Source of the DNA: Lichenicoccus sp964246745
GTDB lineage: Bacteria > Pseudomonadota > Alphaproteobacteria > Acetobacterales > Acetobacteraceae
NCBI GenBank assembly: GCA_964246745.1
Contig: CAXTRK010000002.1
Location: 1 to 64,000 of the forward strand
Direction of reading: 5' to 3'
DNA length: 64,000 nt
Made by a program: the position numbers and the translations under genes. Below are positions 7,764 through 16,529 of the stretch, piece by piece. How positions within the stretch are numbered: the first letter of the stretch is position 1; each line of letters opens with the position of its first letter. The notes beneath the pieces are model-generated. The model saw only the letters and a program-made list of their open reading frames with translations. It was not told the origin of the DNA and did no database searches.

Positions 7764-9293
7764 GTGCCCGCTCTGGATGCGCCCGTGCTGCTCGCCACAC
7801 GGGAGCTGGGCAAGAGCTTCGGCAATGTCGCAGCCCTCCGTGGCATTTCCTTCACCGTATCGGCGGGGGAGGTGCACGGGCTGATGGGCGAGAACGGCGC
7901 CGGCAAGTCGACGCTGATCAAGCTGCTGACCGGCCTGCATCAGCCCAGCGCCGGCGACATTCACCTCGACGGCCAGCCGGTCTCATTCACCAGCCCACGC
8001 GAAGCGCAGCGCGCCGGGATCGCGGCGGTGTATCAGGAAATCAACCTGATCCCCGAACGCAGCGTAGCGGCCAATATCTTCCTCGGCCGTGAGCCGCGCC
8101 GGGTCGGCCTGCTGACCGACCAGCCGCGGATGGTGCGTGAGGCCGCCGCCCTGCTGTCGCGCTACCGTATCGACATCGATCCGAGGCGCAAGCTCGGCAG
8201 CCTCGGCCTCGGCTTGCAGCAGATGGTCTCGATCGCGCGCGTGGTCTCGCTCGGCGCGCGCGTCGTGATCATGGACGAGCCGACCTCGGCGCTCAACAGC
8301 GCCGAGGTTGATCTGCTGTATAGCGTCGTCGAGCAGTTGCGCGACGAAGGCAAGGGCATCGTCTATGTCAGCCACCGCCTGTCCGAGTGCTACCGTCTTT
8401 GCGACCGTCTGACGGTGCTGCGGGATGGAGGCATGGTGGAGAGTGCCGCCACACGCGACCTGCCGCGCAGCCGACTGATCGCGGCCATGCTTGGCCGTGA
8501 GACGCAGGCGCCAAGCGGCGCCGAGCGCGCCGCCGAAATGCGGCGCGGAACTGATGGCGATGACAAGGTGCTCGAGGTGCGCGGACTGACCTGGCGGCAG
8601 CGCGTGGCCGACGTGTCGCTCTCGGTCGGCCGCGGCGAAATCCTCGGACTGGCCGGACTGCTCGGCTCCGGCCGCACCGAGACGCTCAAGGCGATCTACG
8701 GCGCCGAGACCCCGGAAAAAGGCGAGGTGCAGCTTGGCAAGCGGCGGGTCACCGCACCCACACCCGCGCGCAGCATACGAAACGGTCTCGGGTTCCTCTC
8801 GGAGGACCGCCGCGCCGAGGGCATCTTTCCGGCGCTCTCGGTGCGCGAGAACCTGACCGCCTCCGTGCTGCCGCGGATCTCGCGTTTCGGAGTGGTCTCG
8901 ACGCGCAAGCAGAACGAGATGGTCGAGCGCTACGTGCGCGCGCTCGGCATCAAGACGGCGGGTCCTAGCGCGATGATCTCGGAACTTTCGGGCGGCAACC
9001 AGCAGAAAGTGCTGATCGCCCGCGCCTTGTGCAGCGAGCCCAAGGTGGTGATGCTCGACGATCCGACGCGAGGCATTGATGTCGGCGCCAAGGCTGAGGT
9101 GCATCGCGCGATACGCGCCCTCGCCCAGGACGGTCTCGGCGTATTGGTCACCTCGTCGGAGATCGAGGAGGTCATGGAACTCGCGCATCGTCTGGTCGTG
9201 CTGAACGAAGGCGCGGTCTCCGGCGAGATCGAGACGGAAGGGCGCGAGCCGGACGATGTGCTGGCGTTGCTGGCAGGGACGGCGCCGGCGTGA
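7764..9293 (+). CDS. Sugar ABC transporter ATP-binding protein (two ATPase domains, YtfR/MglA type)
   Basis: The 509-residue protein has two fused nucleotide-binding domains, as in MglA, RbsA and YtfR. The first has Walker A G-E-N-G-A-G-K-S-T (residues 42-50) and V-V-I-M-D-E-P. The second has a degenerate Walker A (L-L-G-S-G-R-T-E-T), the signature L-S-G-G-N-Q-Q-K-V near residue 409 and V-V-M-L-D-D-P-T-R-G-I-D. It energises the two permeases that follow. GTG is the start, 2 bp after the binding-protein stop; its own end overlaps the next GTG by 4 bp. Confidence 0.93.
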   Translation: MPALDAPVLLATRELGKSFGNVAALRGISFTVSAGEVHGLMGENGAGKSTLIKLLTGLHQPSAGDIHLDGQPVSFTSPREAQRAGIAAVYQEINLIPERSVAANIFLGREPRRVGLLTDQPRMVREAAALLSRYRIDIDPRRKLGSLGLGLQQMVSIARVVSLGARVVIMDEPTSALNSAEVDLLYSVVEQLRDEGKGIVYVSHRLSECYRLCDRLTVLRDGGMVESAATRDLPRSRLIAAMLGRETQAPSGAERAAEMRRGTDGDDKVLEVRGLTWRQRVADVSLSVGRGEILGLAGLLGSGRTETLKAIYGAETPEKGEVQLGKRRVTAPTPARSIRNGLGFLSEDRRAEGIFPALSVRENLTASVLPRISRFGVVSTRKQNEMVERYVRALGIKTAGPSAMISELSGGNQQKVLIARALCSEPKVVMLDDPTRGIDVGAKAEVHRAIRALAQDGLGVLVTSSEIEEVMELAHRLVVLNEGAVSGEIETEGREPDDVLALLAGTAPA

Positions 9294-10258
9294 GCATGAC
9301 GCGACCAGACGCGCGCGGCGGTGGCCTCGATCTCCGCCTGATCGCCGGATCGGCACGCCTATGGAGCGTCTATATCGCGTTCGCCGGACTGGTGCTGTTT
9401 GATCTCGCGGTGACGCCGGGCTTTCGCAACCCGGCGGTGATACGCAGCCTGCTGTTCGAGGCGGCGCCGGTGATCCTGATCGGACTCGGGCAGAGTCTCG
9501 CCATCGGCACGCGCGGCATTGATCTGTCGGTCGGCTCGGTGATGGCGCTGAGTTCGTCGGTGATCGGGCTGACCTTGGCCGCCGGCCAGGGGGTGGCACT
9601 CTGGCTCGGCATCGGCGCCGGGCTGGCGTGCGGCGTGTTCAACGGGCTGCTGATCGCGATCCTGCGGATTGATCCGCTGATCTCCAGCCTGTCGATCCTG
9701 GTCGCGGCACGTGGCCTGGCTCAGGCGCTGCTGGGCGGCTCACGAGTGGATATGCCGTTTGACGGCCCGATCAGTTGGCTGGGCGGCACTTCGATTTCGG
9801 TGATTCCGGTCACCGCGCTGATCGCGCTGGCGGCGGTGATCCTGTTCGGCTTCGTCGTGCGACGCACCACGCTTGGCCATTACGCCATCTTTGCCGGCGC
9901 CAGCCGCACCGCCGCCTTCCTGGCCGGCCAGCCGGTGCGCGCCACCTTGGTGTTCGTCTATGCGTTGAGCGGGCTGCTCGCCGGCATTGCCGGGCTGTTC
10001 GCGACCGCCCGCCTGGGGGCCGCCGATCCGAACTATATCGGCGTGCAGTTCGAGCTCGACGCGATCGCCGCCAGCGTGATCGGCGGCACTCCGCTCTCCG
10101 GCGGCCGCGTCTCGACCGTGGGCACGGTATTCGGCGTGCTGCTGCTCGACGTGCTGGACGCAAGCTTCATCATGAACAACATCGATTCGACGTACGCCCA
10201 GATGCTCAAGGCCGCGTTCATCATCGGCGCACTCTATCTGCAGCGCGCGGGAGGCTGA
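9290..10258 (+). CDS. Sugar ABC transporter permease (YtfT-like)
   Basis: This 322-residue inner-membrane permease belongs to the RbsC/YtfT family (BPD_transp_2). Many hydrophobic segments are visible, with the family motif G-I-D-L-S-V-G-S-V-M-A-L near residue 80 and G-G-T-P-L-S-G-G-R-G/V near residue 262. The start is GTG, overlapping the ATPase stop as GTGA, so the genes are translationally coupled. A second permease follows, which matches the YtfT-YjfF arrangement in which two different permeases form the channel. Confidence 0.9.
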   Translation: MSMTRPDARGGGLDLRLIAGSARLWSVYIAFAGLVLFDLAVTPGFRNPAVIRSLLFEAAPVILIGLGQSLAIGTRGIDLSVGSVMALSSSVIGLTLAAGQGVALWLGIGAGLACGVFNGLLIAILRIDPLISSLSILVAARGLAQALLGGSRVDMPFDGPISWLGGTSISVIPVTALIALAAVILFGFVVRRTTLGHYAIFAGASRTAAFLAGQPVRATLVFVYALSGLLAGIAGLFATARLGAADPNYIGVQFELDAIAASVIGGTPLSGGRVSTVGTVFGVLLLDVLDASFIMNNIDSTYAQMLKAAFIIGALYLQRAGG

Positions 10259-10262
10259 TCCG

Positions 10263-11270
10263 GTGGCCGAGACGATGACGCAGACGGGCGCCCAAGGAGG
10301 CGCACAGTCGGGCGTAAGGGCGGCGCCCGCGCGGTCCCGGCTCATCGAGGTGCTGCAGGCGCGCGGCGCGATCGTGGTGCTCGTGGTCGTGGTGATCGTG
10401 GCGGCGCTTGCGTTCCCCGACTTCCTGCATATCGGCAACGTGCAGGACGTCGTCACCGCCGCCGCCTTCCTCGGCATCGTCGCCATCGGGCAGAGCTTTG
10501 TCATCATCATGGGCGGCTTTGATCTCTCGGTCGGATCGATGGTCAGCGTCGCCACGGTGCTGGCCGCCTATGCGATTCCCTATGGTTGGGTCCCTGCCCT
10601 GTTGCTGCCGATGGCGGCCGGGGTCGCGGTCGGGCTGATCGACGGGCTGCTGATCGCCCGCGCCCGCATGGCGCCGTTCATCGTCACCTTGTCCGCCCTG
10701 CTGGCGCTGAAGGGCGTGGCGGTCGCGCTGGCCGGTGAGAGCATGGTGATCAGCCATCCCGGCTTCTTCGGCACCATCGCCAACGGCCACATCCTCGGCG
10801 TCAACAACCTGATCATCATTCTGGTGGGGATGTATGCCCTTGCGGCGGTGCTGCTCAACCGCACGGCGTTCGGCGCCGCTGTGTTCGCGATCGGCGGCAA
10901 CGAGGAGGCGGCACGCATGCTCGGCATCCGCGTCGAGCGCGTGAAGATCCTGACGTACTGCTTCAGCGGCGGCCTCGCCGGCCTCTCCGGCGCACTGCTG
11001 GCGGCACATCTCAGCAGCGGCCTGTCATCGGCCGGCAATGGCTACGAACTGCGCTCGATCGCAGCCGCGGTGATCGGCGGCGTGCTGCTCACGGGAGGCG
11101 TCGGCACCATGAGCGGCGCCCTGGCCGGCGTCGTGCTGCTCGGCGTCATCCAGAACATCATCAACCAGATCGGCTCGCTGAGCGCCGCCTATCAGGGTCT
11201 GGCCAGCGGCATCTTTCTGCTGGTCGCGGTGATCATCCAGTCCGGCCTGTCACGCGGCCGGCGTGCGTGA
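10263..11270 (+). CDS. Sugar ABC transporter permease (YjfF-like)
   Basis: This is the second RbsC-family permease of the operon, 335 residues. The first 30 residues are polar and Gly/Ala/Gln-rich; hydrophobic segments follow, with the family motif G-G-F-D-L-S-V-G-S-M-V-S-V and, near the C-terminus, G-G-V-L-L-T-G-G-V-G-T. GTG start, 4 bp after the first permease. Having two non-identical permeases after one double ATPase supports a YtfQRT-YjfF-like furanose importer. It converges with the lipoprotein gene, whose 3' end lies 39 bp away. Confidence 0.9.
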   Translation: MAETMTQTGAQGGAQSGVRAAPARSRLIEVLQARGAIVVLVVVVIVAALAFPDFLHIGNVQDVVTAAAFLGIVAIGQSFVIIMGGFDLSVGSMVSVATVLAAYAIPYGWVPALLLPMAAGVAVGLIDGLLIARARMAPFIVTLSALLALKGVAVALAGESMVISHPGFFGTIANGHILGVNNLIIILVGMYALAAVLLNRTAFGAAVFAIGGNEEAARMLGIRVERVKILTYCFSGGLAGLSGALLAAHLSSGLSSAGNGYELRSIAAAVIGGVLLTGGVGTMSGALAGVVLLGVIQNIINQIGSLSAAYQGLASGIFLLVAVIIQSGLSRGRRA

Positions 11271-11309
11271 CCCTTTGAAAACCGTTTTTCGGCTGCGACA
11301 TGGCGTGAT

Positions 11310-11780
11310 CTACACACGACCATAGCCCCAGCTCGACTTGGAGACCGGGACTAACGCGTAGTGCAGGCCGTATTGTGACGTGTCGGGCGCTCCGCCGTTG
11401 GTCAGCGGCACCAGGACGCCGTTGCCCAGGAGCGCGTAGCGGTCGATCTGACCGCCTGGCAAGTTATGCAGGACCAAGATCATCGGAGCGCCGCCGCCCT
11501 TTGCGGGAGACAATGTCCAGCGGTCATCCCAACTCAGGGTGCGGCCGCCAGGACCGTTGAACGTCGTGTCGGTCATGGTCGCCTGGTAGGCATACGAGCC
11601 CGCGCGCGCCTCTGGCGATCCATGCAGCACAAGGTTCACGAACGTGGGGTTGAGGCCCAGACTCGTGGGCTGACGTCCAGTCCAATCGCCGAAGATCGGT
11701 CCGCTGGGAGTAACGCAGCCGGCAAGCCCCAACAGGATGCCCGCCGTCATTGCCGCTCGCAGCCACATCGTGCGCATCAT
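11310..11780 (-). CDS. Small predicted lipoprotein of unknown function
   Basis: The 156-residue protein begins M-M-R-T-M-W-L-R and carries a lipobox L-A-G-C with Cys near residue 22. It is therefore predicted to be lipidated and held in the periplasm or outer membrane. The mature part is compact, rich in Gly, Thr, Trp and Leu, with no catalytic motif I recognise. A GGAAAG ribosome site precedes the ATG pair at 11777-11780. It is the last gene downstream of kynureninase on the same strand, 22 bp away. Confidence 0.65.
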   Translation of the reverse strand: MMRTMWLRAAMTAGILLGLAGCVTPSGPIFGDWTGRQPTSLGLNPTFVNLVLHGSPEARAGSYAYQATMTDTTFNGPGGRTLSWDDRWTLSPAKGGGAPMILVLHNLPGGQIDRYALLGNGVLVPLTNGGAPDTSQYGLHYALVPVSKSSWGYGRV

Positions 11781-11802
11781 TGTCTTTCCGAGCTTTGGGT
11801 CT

Positions 11803-13014
11803 CTAAGTCCGCGCGTCGGCGTAAGGTTTCGTCTCCAGGACGTGACCGAGCACGGCGACGGCATCCCATAGATCGACATAACGCAGCGTGAGCGGCGTGA
11901 TGCCGAACCGCAGGAGGTCAGGAGGCCGATAGTCGCCAATGACGCCGCGCGCAATCAGCGCCCGCATCACCGCTCCGGCCTCGGGGTGGCGGAAGGCGAC
12001 CTGGCTGCCGCGCGACGCGTCGAGGGTCGGGCTCGCCAGTTCAAGTGTTTCGCATTCCTGCGCCGCCAGCGCGATCAGCAGCGACGATTGCCGCAAGGAC
12101 TTGGCGCGAACCGCCGCCATCGGCGCCCGCAAGGCGATATCGATCCCCGCCTCCAGCGCCGCCATCGCCAGGATTGACGGCGTGCCGACGGCGGCCCGGC
12201 TGATTCCTTCGGCGGGATGGTAATCGTCCGAAAAGGCGAACGGTTCGACGTGACCAAGCCAGCCGGTGATTGGAAAACGGGCGCTTCGCTGCCACCGCTC
12301 GGCGACATAGAGAAAGGCGGGCGCGCCCGGGCCGCCATTCAGAAACTTGTAGCCGCAGCCCACTGCGAGATCAGCATCCGCGGCTTCGAGATCGACCGGC
12401 ACGGCGCCGGCCGAATGGGCGAGATCCCACAAGACGAGAGCGCCGGCCTGGTGAACGGCCGCGGTGAGCGCTGCCATGTCATGCATCGCGCCGGTGCGAT
12501 AGTTCACGTGGGTCAGCATGACGACGGCGACTTCCTCGTCCAGGCCCGCTTCGATCTCTCCAGGCGCCGCAAGCCGCAGCGACACGCGGCCGCCGAGCAA
12601 CGACGCCAGCCCTTCGGCGATATAGAGGTCGGTCGGAAAATTGCCGCGCTCTGAAAGAATGACGTGCCGTCCGGGCCGCAGCCCGAGCGCCACCGACAGC
12701 AGCTTGAACAGGTTGACCGAGGTGGAATCCGCGACCATCACGCGGCCGGGGCCGGCGCCGATCAGCCGGCCGATCTTGTCTCCGAGCCGGCCCGGCAAGG
12801 CGAGCCAGCCGGCATCATCCCAGGATCGGATCAGCCCCTCTCCCCACTCGCGCGCCAGCACGCGCGCCATCCGCGCCTTGGCGTCGCGCGGCAGGGCCCC
12901 GAGCGAATTGCCATCGAGATAGACGACGCCATCCGGCAGCGCGAAGGCATCGCGGAATGACGCGAGCGGATCGTCCCGGTCCAGCGCTTCCAGTTCGGCG
13001 CGGGTGATCGGCAT
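11803..13014 (-). CDS. kynU: Kynureninase
   Basis: The 403-residue protein is a fold-type I PLP enzyme that cleaves L-kynurenine (or 3-hydroxykynurenine) to anthranilate (or 3-hydroxyanthranilate) plus alanine. Key features are Y-L-D-G-N-S-L-G-A-L-P near residue 32, V-L-W-D-L-A-H-S-A-G around 194-203 (PLP-binding Asp) and the Schiff-base Lys K223 in C-G-Y-K-F-L-N-G-G-P-G. ATG at 13014 follows GGATAGGAGACG. No kynA or kynB is visible in the window. It lies 10 bp downstream of the metal ABC permease and probably shares its transcript. Confidence 0.93.
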   Translation of the reverse strand: MPITRAELEALDRDDPLASFRDAFALPDGVVYLDGNSLGALPRDAKARMARVLAREWGEGLIRSWDDAGWLALPGRLGDKIGRLIGAGPGRVMVADSTSVNLFKLLSVALGLRPGRHVILSERGNFPTDLYIAEGLASLLGGRVSLRLAAPGEIEAGLDEEVAVVMLTHVNYRTGAMHDMAALTAAVHQAGALVLWDLAHSAGAVPVDLEAADADLAVGCGYKFLNGGPGAPAFLYVAERWQRSARFPITGWLGHVEPFAFSDDYHPAEGISRAAVGTPSILAMAALEAGIDIALRAPMAAVRAKSLRQSSLLIALAAQECETLELASPTLDASRGSQVAFRHPEAGAVMRALIARGVIGDYRPPDLLRFGITPLTLRYVDLWDAVAVLGHVLETKPYADART

Positions 13015-13024
13015 CCGGCGTCTC

Positions 13025-13819
13025 CTATCCTGTTCGCGTCCCGGCCCACATCCGCGCGCGCCCCCCCGCATAGGCGAGCGCGCCCAGGCACCCGACGAAG
13101 AAGCCGATCGGCCAGTTCGAGAGAAACGACAGCGCAATCGCAGCCCAGACGGTCAACAGGGACAAGACAGCGGAGAGCAGCATCGCACGCGCCGGCCGGT
13201 CGGTCAGAGCGCGCGCGGCGGCGGCCGGACCCACCATGAGACTGAACACCAGCAGCGCTCCGACCACGGGCAGCGCCATCACTGTCGCCAGGGCGGTGAT
13301 CGAGAGAAACAGCAGCTCCATCCGGCGCGACGAGACGCCTTGGGCCGCGCCCAGTTCGGGGGCTACGGAACTCAGCAGCAGCGGCCGGAACAGCACGGCG
13401 GTGAGCGCCAGGCAGATGCAGCTGATCGCGGCAATCGGCGCCAGATCGCCGGTGCTGACGCCGAGCGCCTCGCCGAAGAGCAACGCCTCCACCGATTGGG
13501 AATATTCGCGGGTCATGCTCAGGAACAGCGCCCCGAGCCCGAGCAGCGTGACCAGCGACAGCGCCGTCCCGATCTCGTGCCGCCCGCGCGGCGCCAGTTG
13601 ACTGATCCCGATCACGCCCAGTCCGGCGAAGACGAGCAGTCCGACGAGAGGGTTGATGCCGAGCAGGCTGGCCGCGGCGGCGCCGGGGAATGCGCCCAGC
13701 GGCAGGGTGTGCGCCGCGAAGGCGGAGCCGCGGAGAACGACGAAGAAGCCGACCACGCCGGCGGTGACCGCAACCATGCTGCCTCCCGCCCAGGTGCCTG
13801 TCATGAAGCTGGAGAACAT
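13025..13819 (-). CDS. Metal ABC transporter permease (ABC-3 family), second
   Basis: The 264-residue inner-membrane protein starts at the ATG at 13819 (M-F-S-S-F-M-T-G-T-W); the open frame reaches 13849. It has the ABC-3/ZnuB layout: repeated hydrophobic segments, a central F-R-P-L-L-L-S-S-V-A-P-E motif shared with its paralogue, and L-P-V-V-G-A-L-L-V-F-S-L-M-V-G-P-A-A-A-A, the region facing the ATPase. Two different permease genes in tandem suggest a heterodimeric channel for Zn2+ or Mn2+. The two open frames overlap slightly. Confidence 0.88.
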   Translation of the reverse strand: MFSSFMTGTWAGGSMVAVTAGVVGFFVVLRGSAFAAHTLPLGAFPGAAAASLLGINPLVGLLVFAGLGVIGISQLAPRGRHEIGTALSLVTLLGLGALFLSMTREYSQSVEALLFGEALGVSTGDLAPIAAISCICLALTAVLFRPLLLSSVAPELGAAQGVSSRRMELLFLSITALATVMALPVVGALLVFSLMVGPAAAARALTDRPARAMLLSAVLSLLTVWAAIALSFLSNWPIGFFVGCLGALAYAGGRARMWAGTRTG

Positions 13820-13832
13820 CGCGGCGCCGGGC

Positions 13833-14693
13833 CTAGCGCGCCGGGCCACGCCAGGGGCGGACGGCGGCGAGGTAGGCCGCGAAGATGAGCGTCACGATGC
13901 AGAAGCTGACCGGCCAGCCGTGACCGCCGGTCCAGCGATAGCTGTCATAGGCGATCAGGATGCCGCCCCATGTCGCGGCGAGGCCGATGGCGGCGGCGAG
14001 CAGGACGGCCGCTCCCGGACGTCTCGCCAGCGGCAGGGCTATCGCCGCCGGCCCGATCAGCAACGCGGTGGCGAGAATCGCGCCGACGGTGATCGCGCAC
14101 AGCGAGACGGTCAGCGCGAGGACGATCAGATGCAGCAGCCCGATCCATCGCATCGGCACGCCGCGCACGGCGGCGAGGTCGGGGTCGAGCGAGCTGAGCA
14201 GCAGCGGACGGTAGAGCAGGGCGGTTGCAAGAAGCGCCGCCGCGCCGACCGCGAGTGCCGCGGGGATGAGCGCGGCCGGAAGCGCGAACATTGAGCCGAA
14301 CATCACCGTGATCGCGGCTCCGCTGGTGCTCGTGAGGGTCACGTCCCAATAGAGGAACAAGGCCGCGAGCCCCAGTCCGGCGCCAAGCACGACGCCGGTG
14401 ACCAGGTCGCGCTCACTGGCGCGTCGCGCGCGCACCAGTTCCATGCTGCCGGCGGCGAGTAGGCCCATCACCAGAAAGCCGAGCAACGGACTCGCGCCGA
14501 GCAGAAACGCGGCGGCGCCGCCGGCGCTGCTGACATCGGCCAGGGCATGACCAGCAAAGGACTGCCCACGGATCACCGTGAACACCCCGACGGCGCCGGC
14601 CACGATCGCCGCACCCCCGCCAATCGCCGCCGCCGTGTGCACGGGTTCGCTGGCGAGGAAGCCGGGCGCTACCAGGAACGGCGGCAACGACAT
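13833..14693 (-). CDS. Metal ABC transporter permease (ABC-3 family), first
   Basis: The 286-residue permease starts at M-S-L-P-P-F-L at 14693, 7 bp after the ATPase stop. It is related to its neighbour, sharing Y-R-P-L-L-L-S-S-L-D-P-D and a V-G-A-I-L-A-T-A-L-L-I-G-P-A-A segment. About eight hydrophobic segments are visible. With the second permease it would form the membrane channel of the importer; no ion-binding signature separates Zn2+ from Mn2+. Confidence 0.88.
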   Translation of the reverse strand: MSLPPFLVAPGFLASEPVHTAAAIGGGAAIVAGAVGVFTVIRGQSFAGHALADVSSAGGAAAFLLGASPLLGFLVMGLLAAGSMELVRARRASERDLVTGVVLGAGLGLAALFLYWDVTLTSTSGAAITVMFGSMFALPAALIPAALAVGAAALLATALLYRPLLLSSLDPDLAAVRGVPMRWIGLLHLIVLALTVSLCAITVGAILATALLIGPAAIALPLARRPGAAVLLAAAIGLAATWGGILIAYDSYRWTGGHGWPVSFCIVTLIFAAYLAAVRPWRGPAR

Positions 14694-14700
14694 CACGGCG

Positions 14701-15534
14701 TTAGGGAACCTGGGCCACGTGCACCGGATCCCGCTCGGCGGCGCCCGCCACGTCGTCGCCGGCGGCAACGACAATGATCCGGCCGTGCACCCGGATGACA
14801 TCGATATGGTAGCCATACAGCTCGCTCAGGATTTCAGTGCGAACGACGGCGTGCGTGCGTCCGCTCGCGGCGCGTCCATGCGCCAGATAGACGATCCGGT
14901 CCATCGCCCCAAGCAGCGGGTTCATGTCGTGGGCGGAGAGCAGGATGGCGATGCGCTGCTCGCGGCAGAGCCGGCGCAGCAGCGCCACGATCGCCGAGAC
15001 GCTGCTGATATCGAGGCTGGCCAGCGGCTCGTCGAGCAGCAGCAGACGCGGGCGGCGGATCAAGGCGTGGGCGATGAGCACGCGTTGCTGCTGGCCGCCG
15101 GACAAGTCGCCGACGCGCTGATCGGCGAAATGCGACGCGTCCACAGCTTCGAGCATGCTGTCGACCTTGTGGCGGCGCTCCCGCGAGGGAAGCGGAATAC
15201 CCCACCGATGGCCATCGAGGCCGAGCGCCACCAGGTCGCGCGCCCGCATCGGGATATAAGGATCGAGCACGGATTTCTGCGGCACGTAGCCGACCGAAGC
15301 CAGCCGGCCACTTCCCTCGACAGTGACGCGGCCGTGGCTCGGCGGGATGAAGCCGAGGATGGCGCGCAGCAGGGTCGTCTTGCCCGATCCGTTGGCGCCG
15401 ATCAGGCCGCAGAACTCGCCCGACGCGAGAGTGAAATCAACGTTTTCGAGGATCGGCCGACCGCCGAGCGCGACACTCATCTGGCGGACGGCCAGGACTT
15501 CTCCCTCGGCCAGAACTTTTCCTCCAGAATGCAT
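14701..15534 (-). CDS. Metal ABC transporter ATP-binding protein
   Basis: The 277-residue ATPase of the ZnuC/MntB type starts at ATG 15534 (M-H-S-G-G-K). Walker A is G-A-N-G-S-G-K-T (46-53), the signature is L-S-G-G-Q-Q-Q-R (144-151), and L-L-L-L-D-E-P-L-A-S-L-D is the Walker B. A longer C-terminal tail (about 50 residues) contains R-T-E-I-L-S-E-L-Y-G. The gene begins 5 bp after the binding-protein stop. Earlier in-frame codons would overlap that gene. Confidence 0.92.
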   Translation of the reverse strand: MHSGGKVLAEGEVLAVRQMSVALGGRPILENVDFTLASGEFCGLIGANGSGKTTLLRAILGFIPPSHGRVTVEGSGRLASVGYVPQKSVLDPYIPMRARDLVALGLDGHRWGIPLPSRERRHKVDSMLEAVDASHFADQRVGDLSGGQQQRVLIAHALIRRPRLLLLDEPLASLDISSVSAIVALLRRLCREQRIAILLSAHDMNPLLGAMDRIVYLAHGRAASGRTHAVVRTEILSELYGYHIDVIRVHGRIIVVAAGDDVAGAAERDPVHVAQVP

Positions 15535-15539
15535 CGTGC

Positions 15540-16487
15540 TCAGCGCGCCTGGAGCGTTTCGGTGGAGCGCCGGGCCGCCACCGCCGCCTGGAGAGCCGTG
15601 ACTTCCGCAATCATCCACGATTGATAGGTGTAGCCGGGCGTCGGCATCGTCTCATAGACCCCCACCACCGGTATCCGGTTCTTTCTTGCCAGGGCAAGGA
15701 ACGTCTGGGTGAGGGTATCCGTGACCTGTCGGTTGTAGAGGAACACCCTCACCTTGCGGCCAATGAAGAGGCCGCGCTGGATGCTGACATCCTGCGGCGA
15801 CGGATCGGTGCCGTTCATGATCGCGGCCTGCAGGGTGGTGGGGCTCTGGATGTCGCAGCCCGCGGCGTTCAGCATGTCGTCAACGACGGGTTCGGTCACC
15901 GCGACCGGCGTATTCGGATAGCGCTGCCTGAAGGAGGCGATTGCCGCCCGCCAAGGCGCCAGCGAGGCGTCAAATGTCGCGAGCCTGGCCTCGAAATAGG
16001 CGGCATGCGTCGGCTGCATTGTCGCGAGGTCCGCGGCCACCGCCTTTGCCACCGCCGGCATCGTTGCAGGATCATACCAGACATGCGGATTGGATGTGCT
16101 GTCCGGCAATCCGAGCAGATGCTGGACGTCGATCACCTTGCGCCCGGCGTTCGGCGCGGCGGCGATGATCTTGTCCACCCATGCATCGTAGCCGAGCCCG
16201 TTCTTTACGATCAGCTCGGCGGCGGCAATCCGTGCCGCCACGCTCGGACTGACCTCGAAGCTGTGCGGGTCGGTGTTCGGATCGGTCTCGATCGCGCTCA
16301 CCGTGACATACCGACCACCGACCTGGCCGATCACGTCGGCGTATTCGTTTTCCACACCGACGGCCTTGATCGGTGTTGGCGTCTCCGCGGTCCCCGCGCG
16401 AGGTCCGGTAGCGAGAAGGGTTGCCACCGCGGCCAAAGCGAGATGCCGTTTGATTCGGGTTCGCGGAGTGTGCAGTGCGGAGCGCAT
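15540..16487 (-). CDS. Metal ABC transporter periplasmic binding protein (ZnuA/COG0803 type)
   Basis: The 315-residue protein begins with a basic, then hydrophobic signal peptide (about 1-34, ending A-G-T-A). It has the cluster 9 metal-binding fold: N-T-D-P-H-S-F-E (first His ligand), T-S-N-P-H-V-W-Y-D-P (second His), V-T-E-P-V-V-D-D and G-V-Y-E-T-M-P-T-P-G-Y near the C-terminus. The His-rich loop typical of ZnuA is absent, which leaves Zn2+, Mn2+ and others open. The start codon lies 3 bp from a 17-bp palindrome, leaving no room for a normal ribosome site, so a leaderless or alternative start is possible. Confidence 0.82.
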   Translation of the reverse strand: MRSALHTPRTRIKRHLALAAVATLLATGPRAGTAETPTPIKAVGVENEYADVIGQVGGRYVTVSAIETDPNTDPHSFEVSPSVAARIAAAELIVKNGLGYDAWVDKIIAAAPNAGRKVIDVQHLLGLPDSTSNPHVWYDPATMPAVAKAVAADLATMQPTHAAYFEARLATFDASLAPWRAAIASFRQRYPNTPVAVTEPVVDDMLNAAGCDIQSPTTLQAAIMNGTDPSPQDVSIQRGLFIGRKVRVFLYNRQVTDTLTQTFLALARKNRIPVVGVYETMPTPGYTYQSWMIAEVTALQAAVAARRSTETLQAR

Positions 16488-16490
16488 GAA

Positions 16491-16507
16491 TTGATATAAC
16501 GTATCAA
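16491..16507. promoter_or_regulatory. 17-bp palindrome upstream of the metal ABC operon
   Basis: TTGATATAACGTATCAA has perfect 6-bp arms (TTGATA / TATCAA) around a 5-bp centre. It sits directly upstream of the binding-protein start, where metalloregulators such as Zur or Mur bind in related bacteria. The AT-rich dyad form fits that class, but I cannot assign the regulator. Confidence 0.55.
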
Positions 16508-16529
16508 GCGCCGCATACGCTAGGGAGCA

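Noticed and set aside
7983..9599. Leftward frame of more than 500 codons across the sugar ATPase
   Set aside because: It is antisense to a clear double-domain ATPase and has no recognisable motif.
11271..11309. Rho-independent terminator between converging genes
   Set aside because: A short GAAAA/TTTTC stem exists but has no GC-rich stem with a T-run, so it is too weak to call.
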